NCBI RefSeq assembly: GCF_003219795.1 | Contig: NZ_QJVC01000002.1 | Location: forward strand, 228,092 to 292,091 | From: Arthrobacter psychrolactophilus | GTDB taxonomy: Bacteria; Actinomycetota; Actinomycetes; Actinomycetales; Micrococcaceae | Length of the DNA: 64,000 bases | Direction: 5' to 3' | Notes under the pieces: model-generated | Databases searched by the model: none | The model's input: only the letters and a program-made list of their open reading frames with translations | What the model was told of the DNA's origin: nothing | Part shown: piece after piece, positions 43,797-52,823 of the stretch | Position numbering within the stretch: position 1 is the stretch's first letter | Layout of the letters: every line of letters begins with the position of its first letter | Position numbers and translations under genes: made by a program

Positions 43797-44333
43797 ATGC
43801 CCGGTCAGGAGCGGCCCGAGGCGGCCCAACAGCGCAAGTCCGGAAGAACGACGTCGGACATTGACAGCTACCAGCCGGGCCCACCAAGGCAGGAGCAGGA
43901 CCACCGCCGCGATCTCCAGGACCGGGACGATGTGCTGCTGCTGGTGGAGACGTTTTACACCAAGGCATTTAGCGATCCCGTGATCGGGCGCATCTTTACC
44001 GAGGTGGTGGACATGGATTTAGCGGCGCACATGCCCATCATGGCCGATTTTTGGCAAACGGTGCTGTTCAAGGCCGGGCTCTACAAGCGCAATGCCCTGG
44101 CCGTCCACTTCGATATTCACGCCAAGGAACCGCTGACGCTGGAGCATTTCAACCGGTGGTTACAGCTCTGGACCTTGACGGTCGACGGCCTCTTCCGTGG
44201 GGAAAAGGCGGAGCTCGCCAAGGTCCAGGCGCATCAGATCGGCGGCTCGATGCTGCGCCGCGTCACAGGCAAATCAGCGAGTGCGTACGAGCGCATCTCG
44301 CTGCGCCCGGGGGCACGCGCCGAGGAGCGCTAG
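43797..44333 (+). CDS. Group III truncated haemoglobin
   Basis: The 178-residue product carries the group III truncated globin core from about residue 45: VLLLVETFYTKAFSDPVIGR, FWQTVLFKAGLYKRN and AVHFDIH, where the proximal His lies, and ending FNRWLQLWTLTVDGLF. It has an unusual charged N-terminal extension of about 40 residues. Such haemoglobins bind O2 or NO; the physiological role is uncertain. Its stop shares a CTAG with the stop of convergent rsrA, and the thiol-stress sigma factor operon lies next to it. Confidence 0.83.
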   Translation: MPGQERPEAAQQRKSGRTTSDIDSYQPGPPRQEQDHRRDLQDRDDVLLLVETFYTKAFSDPVIGRIFTEVVDMDLAAHMPIMADFWQTVLFKAGLYKRNALAVHFDIHAKEPLTLEHFNRWLQLWTLTVDGLFRGEKAELAKVQAHQIGGSMLRRVTGKSASAYERISLRPGARAEER

Positions 44334-44590
44334 ACCGCGGCCGAGCGACCCTCGTGGAGACGGGAGAGAATGGCGGCCTTGAGCGTATCAGGGGCCGCTT
44401 CCTTGCAGGAACGCTTCACGACGGAGCGGATGACGCATTCGAGGTCGTACTCGCTGGCGCAATCTGTGCAGCCGTCAAGGTGCGCCTTGATCTCGCCTAA
44501 GTCCTCGCGGGACAGGGCACCATCCAGGTATTCGTAAATTCGCCCGATGCGTTGATCATCGCAATCGCCTAGGCTCTGGCAGTCGCCCAT
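44330..44590 (-). CDS. rsrA: Mycothiol-system anti-sigma factor RsrA
   Basis: A zinc-binding anti-sigma (ZAS) protein of about 86 residues with the HxxxCxxC motif HLDGCTDC. Under disulfide stress the cysteines oxidise, zinc is released and SigR is freed. The ATG at 44590 is spaced 8 nt from GGAG. The ATG at 44596, overlapping the sigR stop as ATGA, has only 2 nt. It is directly downstream of and coupled to sigR. Confidence 0.87.
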   Translation of the reverse strand: MGDCQSLGDCDDQRIGRIYEYLDGALSREDLGEIKAHLDGCTDCASEYDLECVIRSVVKRSCKEAAPDTLKAAILSRLHEGRSAAV

Positions 44591-44592
44591 GG

Positions 44593-45342
44593 TCATTTCT
44601 CCGTTTCAGTCATGTGGTCGGCTTCTTTGATATATCCGCGATCCACGGCGTAGTCAGCCAACATGTCACGCAATAGTTTTCGGCCCCGGTGCAACCGTGA
44701 CATTACGGTTCCGATGGGGGTGTTCATAATTTCTGAGATTTCTTTGTAGGCAAAACCCTCGACGTCGGCAAAATACACGGCGAGCCGGAATTCCTCCGGG
44801 ATGGCTTGCAAGGCACTTTTCACATCAGAGTCGGGCAGGTGGTCCAAGGCATCCGCCTCGGCCGAACGCAAGCCGCTCGAGGTGTGCGATTCAGCCCTCG
44901 CCAACTGCCAATCCTCCACCGAATCGGCGTTGGACTGCAGGGGCTCACGCTGCCGCTTGCGGTACAGATTGATGTACGTGTTCGTCAGGATCCGGTACAG
45001 CCACGCCTTGAGGTTAGTCCCCGGCTTGTACTGATGGAAGGCGGAAAAGGCCTTGGTATAGGCCTCCTGAACCAGATCTTCGGCATCACTGGGATTGCGG
45101 GCCATACGCATGGCCGCCGAATACAACTGGTCTACGTACACCATGGCGTCGCGTTCAAAACGGACGCGTCGCTCCTCGGCGGACTCGTTGGCAACATCAA
45201 CATCTGCCACGTCGGTGACAGTTGTAACGTCAGGCTCGGTGTCTGCTGAGGTGGCAGTTTGCTCAGGCTCGGAAATGTTCATCACAGTCGAGTCTATGCT
45301 CAGACTCAGCTTCAGGGGTGCTGTTGGGCTTAGTGTCTGCAT
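44593..45342 (-). CDS. sigR: ECF sigma factor SigR/SigH (thiol-oxidative stress)
   Basis: This ECF sigma factor has region 2 ([20 protein letters not shown] then [16 protein letters not shown]) and region 4 ([20 protein letters not shown] then [20 protein letters not shown]), followed by rsrA. A long N-terminal extension of about 65 residues precedes region 2. The ATG at 45342 has GGAAAGG 5 nt upstream; later starts such as 45282 would give the usual shorter form. Streptomyces SigR likewise has a long isoform. It carries its own consensus promoter. Confidence 0.88.
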   Translation of the reverse strand: MQTLSPTAPLKLSLSIDSTVMNISEPEQTATSADTEPDVTTVTDVADVDVANESAEERRVRFERDAMVYVDQLYSAAMRMARNPSDAEDLVQEAYTKAFSAFHQYKPGTNLKAWLYRILTNTYINLYRKRQREPLQSNADSVEDWQLARAESHTSSGLRSAEADALDHLPDSDVKSALQAIPEEFRLAVYFADVEGFAYKEISEIMNTPIGTVMSRLHRGRKLLRDMLADYAVDRGYIKEADHMTETEK

Positions 45343-45421
45343 TGCCGCCTTTCCAAGAGTGATCATGATCCGGGTACCGCCGTTACGTGGCCCCGATGAA
45401 AGGTGCCGCTACCTCTTTTTC

Positions 45422-45447
45422 AACTCCGAAGTGCCCGAGGATATTCC
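45422..45447 (-). promoter_or_regulatory. SigR-type autoregulatory promoter
   Basis: On the minus strand GGAAT (45447-45443) and GTT (45424-45422) are separated by exactly 18 bp, the SigR/SigH consensus GGAAT-N18-GTT. It lies about 80 bp upstream of the chosen sigR start. Confidence 0.82.
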
Positions 45448-45560
45448 GCGGACTCCTCGTGTGTGCCGCGAACGTGGGAGACTTATACACAGCATGAGCC
45501 TCCCGTGAGGCGGCCCCGGCCGTGTTCTGGGAGGCCGACCGCACCACTAAGGAGGCTTCC

Positions 45561-46076
45561 TTGTCCATTGTTCGCGTACTCGCCCGCCCCATGTTGGCGT
45601 CCTCGTTCATCCTCGCCGGCCTTGACCGCCTGCGCCACGCCGATGCCACCGTTGCGCAATTGTCGCCGGTTTTGCGTCCACTCAGCGCCGCCCTGCCGGT
45701 CAATGCCAGCGAAAAAACCCTGGCCCGCGTCATCGCCGGCACCCAGGTAGGAGCAGGCGTCTTACTGGCAGCCGGAAAATTTGCCCGGCCCGCCGCCGTC
45801 GTCCTCGCCATCACGGCGGGACTGTCCACCGTGGTGGAATATCGCAGCGCCGACACCACGACGAAGGAACATCGTGCCCAGCGCCGCACGCAATTGACCA
45901 AGAACATCGGCCTCATTGGTGGTGCGCTGCTGGCCAGCGTTGACACCGCCGGACGCCCGGGCCTGGCCTGGCGCACCGAAAAGCTCATCGAGAGCGGCAA
46001 GAAGACCGCCTCCGCCCAGCTAAAGAATGCGGACAAGTCGGTCCGCGCCCTTGCCCACGACGTGACAGGACACTAA
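45561..46076 (+). CDS. DoxX family membrane protein
   Basis: About 171 residues. The start IVRVLARPMLASSFILAGLD matches DoxX-family proteins, with hydrophobic segments near residues 5-20, 60-85 and 110-130 and a charged C-terminal tail. A TTG start at 45561 was chosen because AAGGAGG lies 5 nt upstream; the frame is open to a GTG at 45522. It is divergent from sigR and 6 bp before aroA, so probably co-transcribed with aroA and rsgA. In mycobacteria DoxX contributes to oxidative-stress resistance, which would fit the neighbouring sigR. Confidence 0.75.
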   Translation: MSIVRVLARPMLASSFILAGLDRLRHADATVAQLSPVLRPLSAALPVNASEKTLARVIAGTQVGAGVLLAAGKFARPAAVVLAITAGLSTVVEYRSADTTTKEHRAQRRTQLTKNIGLIGGALLASVDTAGRPGLAWRTEKLIESGKKTASAQLKNADKSVRALAHDVTGH

Positions 46077-46082
46077 TCACCC

Positions 46083-47390
46083 ATGACCACCGCCCTTTGG
46101 CCCGCACCTTTCTTGGCAACACCCCTGGATGCCACCGTCACCATTCCGGCCTCCAAATCGCTGACCAACAGGTATCTGGTACTCGCGGCGATTGCCGACG
46201 GCGAATCTCGCCTGCGTGCGCCGTTGCAGTCCCGCGACTCTGATCTCATGATTGGCGCGTTGCGGGTCATGGGTGCGTCCATCACCGAGGTTCCCGGCAG
46301 CGGAGAAGTTCCGGACCTGGTGGTCACCCCCATCCCGGCCGGTTTCACCGCCCCCGAGGGTGGTCTTGCGGTGGATTGTGGCCTGGCCGGGACGGTCATG
46401 CGTTTTGTCCCCCCGCTGGCGTCCCTGGTCAACGGGTCTGTGACGTTCGACGGCGACCCCGGGGCTTTGGTGCGCCCCATGGCTCCCATTGTGGCTGGCT
46501 TGCAGGGCCTCGGCGTCCCGGTTGTAGGCGGCGAGAATGGTTTCCTGCCGTTCACGGTTCAGGGCAGCGGCCAGGTGGCCGGTGGCCATGTCAAGATCGA
46601 TGCCGGAAGCTCCTCGCAGTTCATCTCGGCGCTCTTGCTCGTCGCGGCACGCTTCAGTGATGGCCTGCATCTGGAGCACACGGGTGATTCTGTGCCCAGC
46701 CTTGACCACATCTCCATGACGGTGGAAATCCTGCGCTCCGTGGGCGTGGTGGTGGATGACTCCACACCCAAGCACTGGATCGTTGCACCTGGCACCGTGG
46801 CCGCCTTTGACGTGGTGCTCGAGCAAGATCTCTCCAATGCCGGCCCCTTCCTAGCTGCCGCCTTGGCCACGCGAGGCACGGTGCGCATCCCCAATTGGCC
46901 CACCAACACCACTCAGGTGGGCGATAAGTGGCGCGAGATCCTGCCCCAGTTCGGCGCGAGTGTCTCCTTGGAAGCTGGCACCCTGATAGTGACAGGTGGC
47001 GAGGAGATTCGCGGCGTTGACTTAGCCGATACCTCGGAGCTGGCCCCCTCGGTGGCCGCGCTGTGTGCCTTGGCGTCGACGCCGTCGCGCTTGAGCGGCA
47101 TCGCGCACCTGCGCGGGCATGAAACCGACCGACTGGCCGCCCTCGTGGCCGAGATCAACGCTTTGGGCGGTGACGCAGAGGAAACCGAGGACGGCCTGAT
47201 CATTAACCCCGCTCCCCTGCACGCCGGAGTCTTCCACAGCTACCACGATCACCGCATGGCAACGGCGGGCGCCATCATCGGACTGGCCGTGTCCGGCGTC
47301 GAGGTTGAAAATATCGCCACGACCTCCAAAACCATGCCAAACTTCCCAGCCATGTGGGCGACCATGGTGTCCCAGACGGCAGGGGCCTAG
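46083..47390 (+). CDS. aroA: 3-phosphoshikimate 1-carboxyvinyltransferase (EPSP synthase)
   Basis: The 435-residue product has the N-terminal substrate motif TIPASKSLTNRYLVLAAIAD, LAGTVMRFV, DAGSSSQFISALLL, LRGHETDRLAAL and HSYHDHRMATAGA, all typical of EPSP synthase. It joins shikimate-3-phosphate and phosphoenolpyruvate in aromatic amino acid synthesis. It lies between doxX and rsgA with gaps of only a few bases, the common actinobacterial aroA-rsgA-hisN neighbourhood downstream of sigR. Confidence 0.93.
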   Translation: MTTALWPAPFLATPLDATVTIPASKSLTNRYLVLAAIADGESRLRAPLQSRDSDLMIGALRVMGASITEVPGSGEVPDLVVTPIPAGFTAPEGGLAVDCGLAGTVMRFVPPLASLVNGSVTFDGDPGALVRPMAPIVAGLQGLGVPVVGGENGFLPFTVQGSGQVAGGHVKIDAGSSSQFISALLLVAARFSDGLHLEHTGDSVPSLDHISMTVEILRSVGVVVDDSTPKHWIVAPGTVAAFDVVLEQDLSNAGPFLAAALATRGTVRIPNWPTNTTQVGDKWREILPQFGASVSLEAGTLIVTGGEEIRGVDLADTSELAPSVAALCALASTPSRLSGIAHLRGHETDRLAALVAEINALGGDAEETEDGLIINPAPLHAGVFHSYHDHRMATAGAIIGLAVSGVEVENIATTSKTMPNFPAMWATMVSQTAGA

Positions 47391-47394
47391 TTCT

Positions 47395-48513
47395 ATGGCA
47401 CGGGATTACAGCAACTGGGACGAATCCGATGTTCGCGTCAGGGCCAATAAGAAGGGCAGCCGGCCGCGCACCAAGGACCGGCCCGCCTACGAGGAGGCCG
47501 TCATCGGCCGCATCATCACGGTGGACCGTGGCCGGTACACGGCCATCGTGGATGAGGATCTCGCCACCGAACGCACCGTGATTGCCGCACGGGCCAGGGA
47601 GTTACGACGCAACCCCGTGGTGGCTGGCGACTTCGTAGCTCTGGTTGGCGATGTTACGGGCAAGCCGGACACGCTCGCCCGGCTGGTCCGCATCGAGGAG
47701 CGCCGCACCCTGCTGCGCCGCAGTGCCGATGACACGGATCCGGTCGAACGCGCCGTCGTGGCCAACGCCGATCAGCTTGTCATCGTGGTCGCCGCGGCTA
47801 ATCCCGAACCGCGCACCGGCTTCATCGACCGCGCGCTGGTGGCGGCCTACGATTCCGGCATCGCTCCCCTGCTGCTGATTACCAAGACCGATATCAAGGA
47901 TCCCGCCGAGCTGCTGGCCAACTACGAGCACCTCGACATGACGGTCATCATCAGCCGCACGGCCGCCGACGGCGCCTCGGGAATTGATGCCCGCAGCGAC
48001 GACGGCGACTCCGCACTGTTGGCCGGAGGCGCTGTTGAGCAGCTCCACGGCTACCTTGACGGCAAGGTCAGCGTCCTCGTGGGCCACTCCGGCGTGGGCA
48101 AGTCCACCATGGTCAATGCCTTGACCGGTTCGCAGCGAGCCACCGGCGGCGTCAACGCCGTCACGGGCCGCGGCCGCCACACCTCCTCCTCGGCGCTGGC
48201 CCTGCGCCTGCAGGATGCCGCTCCCGGTTCCTGGATCATCGATACGCCGGGCATCCGCTCCTTCGGCTTGGCTCACGTGAATCCCGACCGGATCTTGCAG
48301 GCCTTCCCCGATCTGCAGCCCGGCACCGACGATTGCGAACGCGGCTGCAAGCATGACACCGCCGCAGTTAACTGCGGTCTGGACCCCTATGTGGCCGATG
48401 GTCACGCAGGTCCATCGGGGCCGGCCCGCCTCGCATCGCTGCGCCGTCTCTTTGGCACCAGTGACCGGACCGAAGGCCGTGCGGCGGAGAAGGAACTGGG
48501 CATCATCGACTAG
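47395..48513 (+). CDS. rsgA: Ribosome small subunit-dependent GTPase RsgA
   Basis: About 372 residues: an N-terminal OB-fold (VIGRIITVDRGRYTAIVDED), a circularly permuted GTPase domain (TKTD first, then GHSGVGKST and DTPGIRSFG) and a C-terminal zinc-binding segment with CERGCKHD. This is the RsgA/YjeQ order that matures 30S ribosomal subunits. The ATG at 47395 follows the aroA stop by 4 bp; the frame is open further upstream inside aroA but the OB-fold begins here. Confidence 0.92.
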   Translation: MARDYSNWDESDVRVRANKKGSRPRTKDRPAYEEAVIGRIITVDRGRYTAIVDEDLATERTVIAARARELRRNPVVAGDFVALVGDVTGKPDTLARLVRIEERRTLLRRSADDTDPVERAVVANADQLVIVVAAANPEPRTGFIDRALVAAYDSGIAPLLLITKTDIKDPAELLANYEHLDMTVIISRTAADGASGIDARSDDGDSALLAGGAVEQLHGYLDGKVSVLVGHSGVGKSTMVNALTGSQRATGGVNAVTGRGRHTSSSALALRLQDAAPGSWIIDTPGIRSFGLAHVNPDRILQAFPDLQPGTDDCERGCKHDTAAVNCGLDPYVADGHAGPSGPARLASLRRLFGTSDRTEGRAAEKELGIID

Positions 48514-48545
48514 TTTCGGCCGTACTCCGGGCAGCTCCGGGCGCG

Positions 48546-48640
48546 AATGTTTCGTTCTGCGCAAAGTTCGGCGTGAACTTGCCGCAGAACAGTGTTGTGC
48601 GGCAAGTTCGAGCCGAACTTTGCGCAGAACAGAACAAACG
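48546..48640. repeat. Dispersed ~90-bp palindromic repeat, copy 2
   Basis: This is the same element and orientation as 3029-3120. The outer arms are TTCTGCGCAAAGTTC and GAACTTTGCGCAGAAC. The inner arms are GAACTTGCCGC and GCGGCAAGTTC. Compared with copy 1 the inner stem has a paired change, G to T on one side and C to A on the other. It lies between rsgA and hisN. Confidence 0.8.
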
Positions 48641-48711
48641 CAGGCGAGAAGTCGTCGCCGCGGCTGGCGTCGTGCCCGAAGTCCTCGCAAAATCACGATA
48701 ACGTGATGTAT

Positions 48712-49527
48712 ATGACGACCGAACCCCAGACGTACAACGATGATCTCCGCCTGGCCCACGTGCTGGCCGACAGCGTCGATGCCCTCACCATGTCACGCTT
48801 CAAGGCCCTGGATCTGAGCATTGAGACCAAGCCTGACCTGACACCCGTGACGGATGCAGACAAGGCCGCCGAGGAGTCCATCCGCAGCCAGCTGGCCCGG
48901 GTGCGTCCCCGCGATGCCGTCCTGGGCGAGGAGTTCGGCAGCAGTGGTCATGGTTCGCGTCGGTGGATTATTGACCCGATCGATGGCACCAAGAATTTTG
49001 TGCGCGGGGTTCCGGTCTGGGCCACCTTGATCGCACTCGTTGACGATGGCGTTCCCGTCGTTGGCCTGGTCAGCGCCCCCGCTTTGGGTAAGCGTTGGTG
49101 GGCGGCGCAGGGCACGGGCGCCTACATGGGCAAGTCGTTGGCCGCCGCGAGCCGCATTCGCGTTTCCAACGTCACCGAGCTCAAGGACGCCTCGATGTCC
49201 TACTCCTCCCTGACCGGCTGGAAGGAGCGTGGCAATCGTGACGAGTTCATCTCCCTCACCGACGAGGTGTGGCGTACCCGTGCCTATGGCGATTTCTGGT
49301 CCTACTGTATGGTCGCCGAGGGTGCCGTGGACATCGCCTGCGAGCCCGAACTGAACCTGTACGACATGGCGGCCCTGGTCCCCATCGTGACCGAGGCCGG
49401 TGGCCGCTTCACCTCTCTTGAGGGCGCCGACGGCCCCTTCGGCGGCAACGCCCTGGCCACCAATTCCATCCTGCACAACGAGGTTTTGCGGCGCCTGAAC
49501 CCGAATTGGGACGACCTTTTGGGCTAG
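48712..49527 (+). CDS. hisN: Histidinol-phosphatase HisN (inositol monophosphatase family)
   Basis: The 271-residue product has the IMPase metal motifs [21 protein letters not shown] and a late [14 protein letters not shown] segment. In actinobacteria this gene next to aroA and rsgA is the histidinol-phosphatase of histidine synthesis. An in-frame ATG lies 6 bp upstream (48706); neither start has a strong ribosome binding site. A terminator follows. Confidence 0.87.
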   Translation: MTTEPQTYNDDLRLAHVLADSVDALTMSRFKALDLSIETKPDLTPVTDADKAAEESIRSQLARVRPRDAVLGEEFGSSGHGSRRWIIDPIDGTKNFVRGVPVWATLIALVDDGVPVVGLVSAPALGKRWWAAQGTGAYMGKSLAAASRIRVSNVTELKDASMSYSSLTGWKERGNRDEFISLTDEVWRTRAYGDFWSYCMVAEGAVDIACEPELNLYDMAALVPIVTEAGGRFTSLEGADGPFGGNALATNSILHNEVLRRLNPNWDDLLG

Positions 49528-49552
49528 TCCATTTTTGTAACACAAGCGAGTT

Positions 49553-49587
49553 AAGAACGACGGCGGCCTCCCGCCGTCGTTCTTTTT
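49553..49587 (+). terminator. Rho-independent terminator of hisN
   Basis: AAGAACGACGGCGG pairs perfectly with its complement around a 4-nt CCTC loop and is followed by TTTTT. It starts 26 bp after the hisN stop. Confidence 0.87.
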
Positions 49588-49674
49588 CTCACCTTCGGCC
49601 GGACTCACCCGGGCACGACCTACATGACGTAACAAATGCGGGCGCGGATTTCTTGGGCTAATCTTTTGGGCATA

Positions 49675-49785
49675 GGTCACGAGTGCCAGCGCTAAACCCC
49701 GGTTTGCTGGCCGGCAACCCTCCTTTCGCGGCGGGGTGCCCCGGGTGACGACCTGGCCAGGCCGGAGCGGTCATGGCAAGCGCGG
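49675..49785 (+). ncRNA. SAM-IV riboswitch
   Basis: The segment follows the SAM-IV consensus closely. GGTCACGAGTGCCAGCG opens it, then the CCCCGG/TTGCTGGCCGGCAACC core, the CGGCGGGGTGCCCCGGGTGA stretch closing P1 with GACGACC, and a 3' arm ending GGCAAGCGCGG. SAM-IV elements occur in actinobacteria and bind S-adenosylmethionine. It ends 45 bp before the start codon of the class V aminotransferase-fold gene. Off-regulation by SAM is expected; the expression platform is not obvious. Confidence 0.9.
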
Positions 49786-49830
49786 ACTTCTTGGCACCTT
49801 CCAAAAGTCCTTGTGTCAAAGGATTTACTC

Positions 49831-51243
49831 ATGAGCCATGCCCTCTTGGAAAAGACCTCCCTCGCCGATTCACCCCTGTTGCCGGTCGTTGGCCAGGACC
49901 TTGCCGCACCCTTGATCCAGGGCGGCCACGTGCGGTACGCAAATCTTGATTACGCGGCGTCCGCCCCTGCCGTGGAGGACGTCGCCGCACACCTGAACGA
50001 GGTGTTGCCGTTCTACGCCAGCGTGCACCGCGGGGCTGGTTTTGCCTCGCAGGTCAGCACCTCGGTGTATGAAAATGCCCGCACGATCGTGGCCGATTTT
50101 GTTGGCGCCCGCCCGGATGACACCGTCATCTTCACGCGCAACACCACCGATTCCTTGAACCTTCTGGCCGGCTGCGTCGAGAGCATCTTGCAGGCCCGCG
50201 GGTACGCCGAGGGCCGTTCCAATGTCCACGGCGAGCTGCTGTATTTGGACATCGAGCACCACGCAAATCTCTTGCCGTGGCAGAAGTTGCCGCACCGTTC
50301 CGTGGTGGCCGCATCATCCATCGAGTCCACGCTGGCTCGCGTTGAGACTCAGCTGCGCGCCGGCAACGTCCTGCTCTTGGCCGTCACGGGAGCCTCCAAT
50401 GTCACGGGCGAGGTGCTGCCCATCGCCCAGCTGGCCGCCCTGGCTCATCAGTACGGCGCCCGAATTGTGGTCGATGCTGCCCAGTTGGCCCCGCACCGAC
50501 GCATTGACCTTGCGGCGTCGGGCATTGACTATGTGGCCTTCTCGGGTCACAAGTTGTACGCGCCCTTTGGTGCCGGTGTTTTGGTGGGCCGGTCGGACTG
50601 GCTCGACGCCGGAGCACCTCACCTGGCCGGCGGCGGCGCCGTGAAGGAGGTCCGCCTCGAATCGACCCGCTGGACGGATGGTCCGGCACGCCATGAGGGT
50701 GGCTCCCCCAACGTCTTGGGTGCGGCAACTCTGGCCAAGGCCGCCACGATTCTGGCCGAACTGGACGCCTCGGACTGGCACAGCCACGAGCAACAGCTCC
50801 GGGAGCACCTGGTGGCCGGTTTCCAAAATCTCGACGGCGTCACCGTGCACTCCTTGTTCAGTGACTCGGCCAGCTATGCGGAGTGCGGCAGCATCGGCGT
50901 GGTGAACTTTTCCGTCACAGGATACGACGCCGGACTCGTCGCCGCGTATCTTTCGGCCGAGCACGGAGTGGGTGTGCGCGATGGAAAATTCTGCGCCCAC
51001 CCCCTGCTCAATCGCCTCGGTCTGCCGGCTGGTTCGCTGCGAGCCAGCTTCGGCGTGGGCTCGCGTCGTGAGGATGCACAGCGCCTCATCGACGGCGTTG
51101 CCGCGTTGCTGCGTGATGGGCTCGGCTGGGATTACGTGGTGGACTCAGGGCGCTGGGTGCCGGCGAATGATCAGCGCAGTTACCCCGAATGGGCACCCAA
51201 CACACCGGGGACGGCCGGCGCTGCTCCCTGCTTTACCGACTAA
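49831..51243 (+). CDS. Aminotransferase class V-fold PLP enzyme (cysteine desulfurase-like), SAM-IV controlled
   Basis: About 470 residues of the class V fold. ARTIVADFVGARPDDTVIFT then NTTDSLNLLA lie near the N-terminus, and LLYLDIEHHANLLPW carries the conserved His. VVDAAQLAPHRRIDL holds the PLP Asp, and DYVAFSGHKLYAPFGAGVLV contains the Schiff-base Lys. The ATG at 49831 has AAAGGA 7 nt upstream, unlike the GTG at 49813. The SAM-IV riboswitch directly upstream implies a role in sulfur amino acid metabolism, such as a cysteine desulfurase or C-S lyase. The substrate is not known. Confidence 0.85.
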   Translation: MSHALLEKTSLADSPLLPVVGQDLAAPLIQGGHVRYANLDYAASAPAVEDVAAHLNEVLPFYASVHRGAGFASQVSTSVYENARTIVADFVGARPDDTVIFTRNTTDSLNLLAGCVESILQARGYAEGRSNVHGELLYLDIEHHANLLPWQKLPHRSVVAASSIESTLARVETQLRAGNVLLLAVTGASNVTGEVLPIAQLAALAHQYGARIVVDAAQLAPHRRIDLAASGIDYVAFSGHKLYAPFGAGVLVGRSDWLDAGAPHLAGGGAVKEVRLESTRWTDGPARHEGGSPNVLGAATLAKAATILAELDASDWHSHEQQLREHLVAGFQNLDGVTVHSLFSDSASYAECGSIGVVNFSVTGYDAGLVAAYLSAEHGVGVRDGKFCAHPLLNRLGLPAGSLRASFGVGSRREDAQRLIDGVAALLRDGLGWDYVVDSGRWVPANDQRSYPEWAPNTPGTAGAAPCFTD

Positions 51244-51263
51244 ATACCTCTAGCGACGTTCTG

Positions 51264-51304
51264 GCCTTGCCCTGTGATGAATCAAATTATCTCCGGGGCA
51301 AGGC
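51264..51304. terminator. Convergent-gene hairpin
   Basis: GCCTTGCCC (51264-51272) and GGGCAAGGC (51296-51304) form a 9-bp stem with a 23-nt loop between two convergent genes. There is no T-tract. Confidence 0.45.
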
Positions 51305-51313
51305 GAGAACGGT

Positions 51314-52618
51314 TCAGCTATATGGCTGGATCATAGCCACCATCTCGGTCGTATAGTCCTGAGAAGAGGACATCTGACCACGGAACCAGCAGACAATGTG
51401 ACGGAGTGGATCCCCTGCCACCACCATGGGACGAAGGTTATCTACCTCCGAATCTGAGGTGATGGCTTCCCATGTCCAGCTTTGCCCGTCGTCGTGAGTC
51501 GTCCCTGAGTAAATCTCATAGTGCTCGGTGGCGAGTCCGCTCGCAGGATCGATGGGCGTAGAAACATAAACACGATTGAGGTCATAGGGGTCGATGGCAC
51601 CCAAGCCGGTGTAGTCCTGCTCATGAGGCAAAAGCGCCGCGCCGGCCTTGGCCAGCGGATGCAGCTCCCATGAGGTTCCGTCAAATTTTGCATATAGCAG
51701 GCGATGGTCATCATGATCTAGCCGCTGCTCTTGATACAAGACACCGTTGACGTCATTGGCCCGGCAGGAAATGACGGCCGCAATCTGCTCTCCTTGACGC
51801 TTCACATCCGAGGTCCAGCCATGGGTTAGCTCGTCTCCGTCGTGGACAAGGTTGGCCGAAAAGATGACGCTCAGCTGATCTTGATTGACGCCTTTTGAGC
51901 CAAGAATCGCGCCGTTGACAATAGTTCCGTCCGAGGCATGCAGCGCGTTGCCTTGAAGGTAGCCGTGGTAGATATTGTTGTTGAAGTCACGCGGGTGGTG
52001 ATCTGTTGTAATCAAGTCAATGCGGTCTTGACCGTCGCTGTAGTAACGGGTGTAGCCGTTGACATAGCCAATTTTGGGTCGCGTGAAGAGTTTTCCGCCG
52101 TAGGCCCATGAGGAACCATCGTCGGTGGAGAGCATGATGGATTGATCGTCATTGACGGCTCGGACAAAGTTGTAGCTGCGCCCTTCACCCGACAAGCGAT
52201 AGACATTGGAGTAGGTGGCCCCGCGACCGTCGGCAAGCTCTGTCCAGTCAAAGACTTCTTCGGCTTGCCATGCGGAGGCGTCATGAGGGCGGACGCTGAT
52301 CCGAAAGCGTGAATAGTTATCGGTTTTGTGCTTTGCATACATGGCCAGGTATCGACCATCCGGGCGGATCAGCAGTGCAGGTGCGTTGTGGTCATCAGAT
52401 TCTAGGTTTTCGTGGAGCACATGAGTCGCCTTCTCGCCCGTGACCAGGTTGTAGGTGGCCACTTCAATATTGCCGCCACGGTGATCACCGCCCGGCCCCT
52501 GAGGAGAAGCTACCGATCCCACGAGAAGTACCTGGGCCACGGGATCGACCAGGGCACGATCGTCTTGAAACCAGCACCAGGCTCCATTGTCATTAATTAC
52601 CAGCGGGGTCTCAGACAT
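51314..52618 (-). CDS. BNR_4-type beta-propeller protein
   Basis: This 434-residue protein is built of repeated beta-propeller blades. AWCWFQDDRALVD near the N-terminus and the HNAPALLIRPDGRYLAMYAK, MLSTDDGSSWAYGGK and HHPRDFNNNIYHGY segments are typical of the BNR_4 (PF15892) group, which includes ulvan and related polysaccharide lyases. There is no signal peptide, so an intracellular oligosaccharide substrate is more likely than a polymer. It stands alone between convergent and divergent genes. Base composition is somewhat more AT-rich than its neighbours, which may indicate transfer. Confidence 0.65.
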   Translation of the reverse strand: MSETPLVINDNGAWCWFQDDRALVDPVAQVLLVGSVASPQGPGGDHRGGNIEVATYNLVTGEKATHVLHENLESDDHNAPALLIRPDGRYLAMYAKHKTDNYSRFRISVRPHDASAWQAEEVFDWTELADGRGATYSNVYRLSGEGRSYNFVRAVNDDQSIMLSTDDGSSWAYGGKLFTRPKIGYVNGYTRYYSDGQDRIDLITTDHHPRDFNNNIYHGYLQGNALHASDGTIVNGAILGSKGVNQDQLSVIFSANLVHDGDELTHGWTSDVKRQGEQIAAVISCRANDVNGVLYQEQRLDHDDHRLLYAKFDGTSWELHPLAKAGAALLPHEQDYTGLGAIDPYDLNRVYVSTPIDPASGLATEHYEIYSGTTHDDGQSWTWEAITSDSEVDNLRPMVVAGDPLRHIVCWFRGQMSSSQDYTTEMVAMIQPYS

Positions 52619-52823
52619 AAACTAGTCCTTCAGCGTTGAGGGTGGTTTGATCGAGGCTCAGATCATGCGTAACAAGCCCGGGAAAGCGTATTCCTCCATC
52701 CTTGTCACCGCGGCAGCACTAAGTCAACACATCGCAACATTCGTTCGCATGCCAGGTCCGTGGCACTGGAGGGCCGGGGTAAAGTTGAACGGCACAAACC
52801 GCACAACTTTTTCAGGAGCGCAC

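Noticed and set aside
47602-48759. 385-codon minus-strand frame opposite rsgA
   Set aside because: It is antisense to the RsgA GTPase domain and runs through the palindromic repeat; no domain is recognisable.
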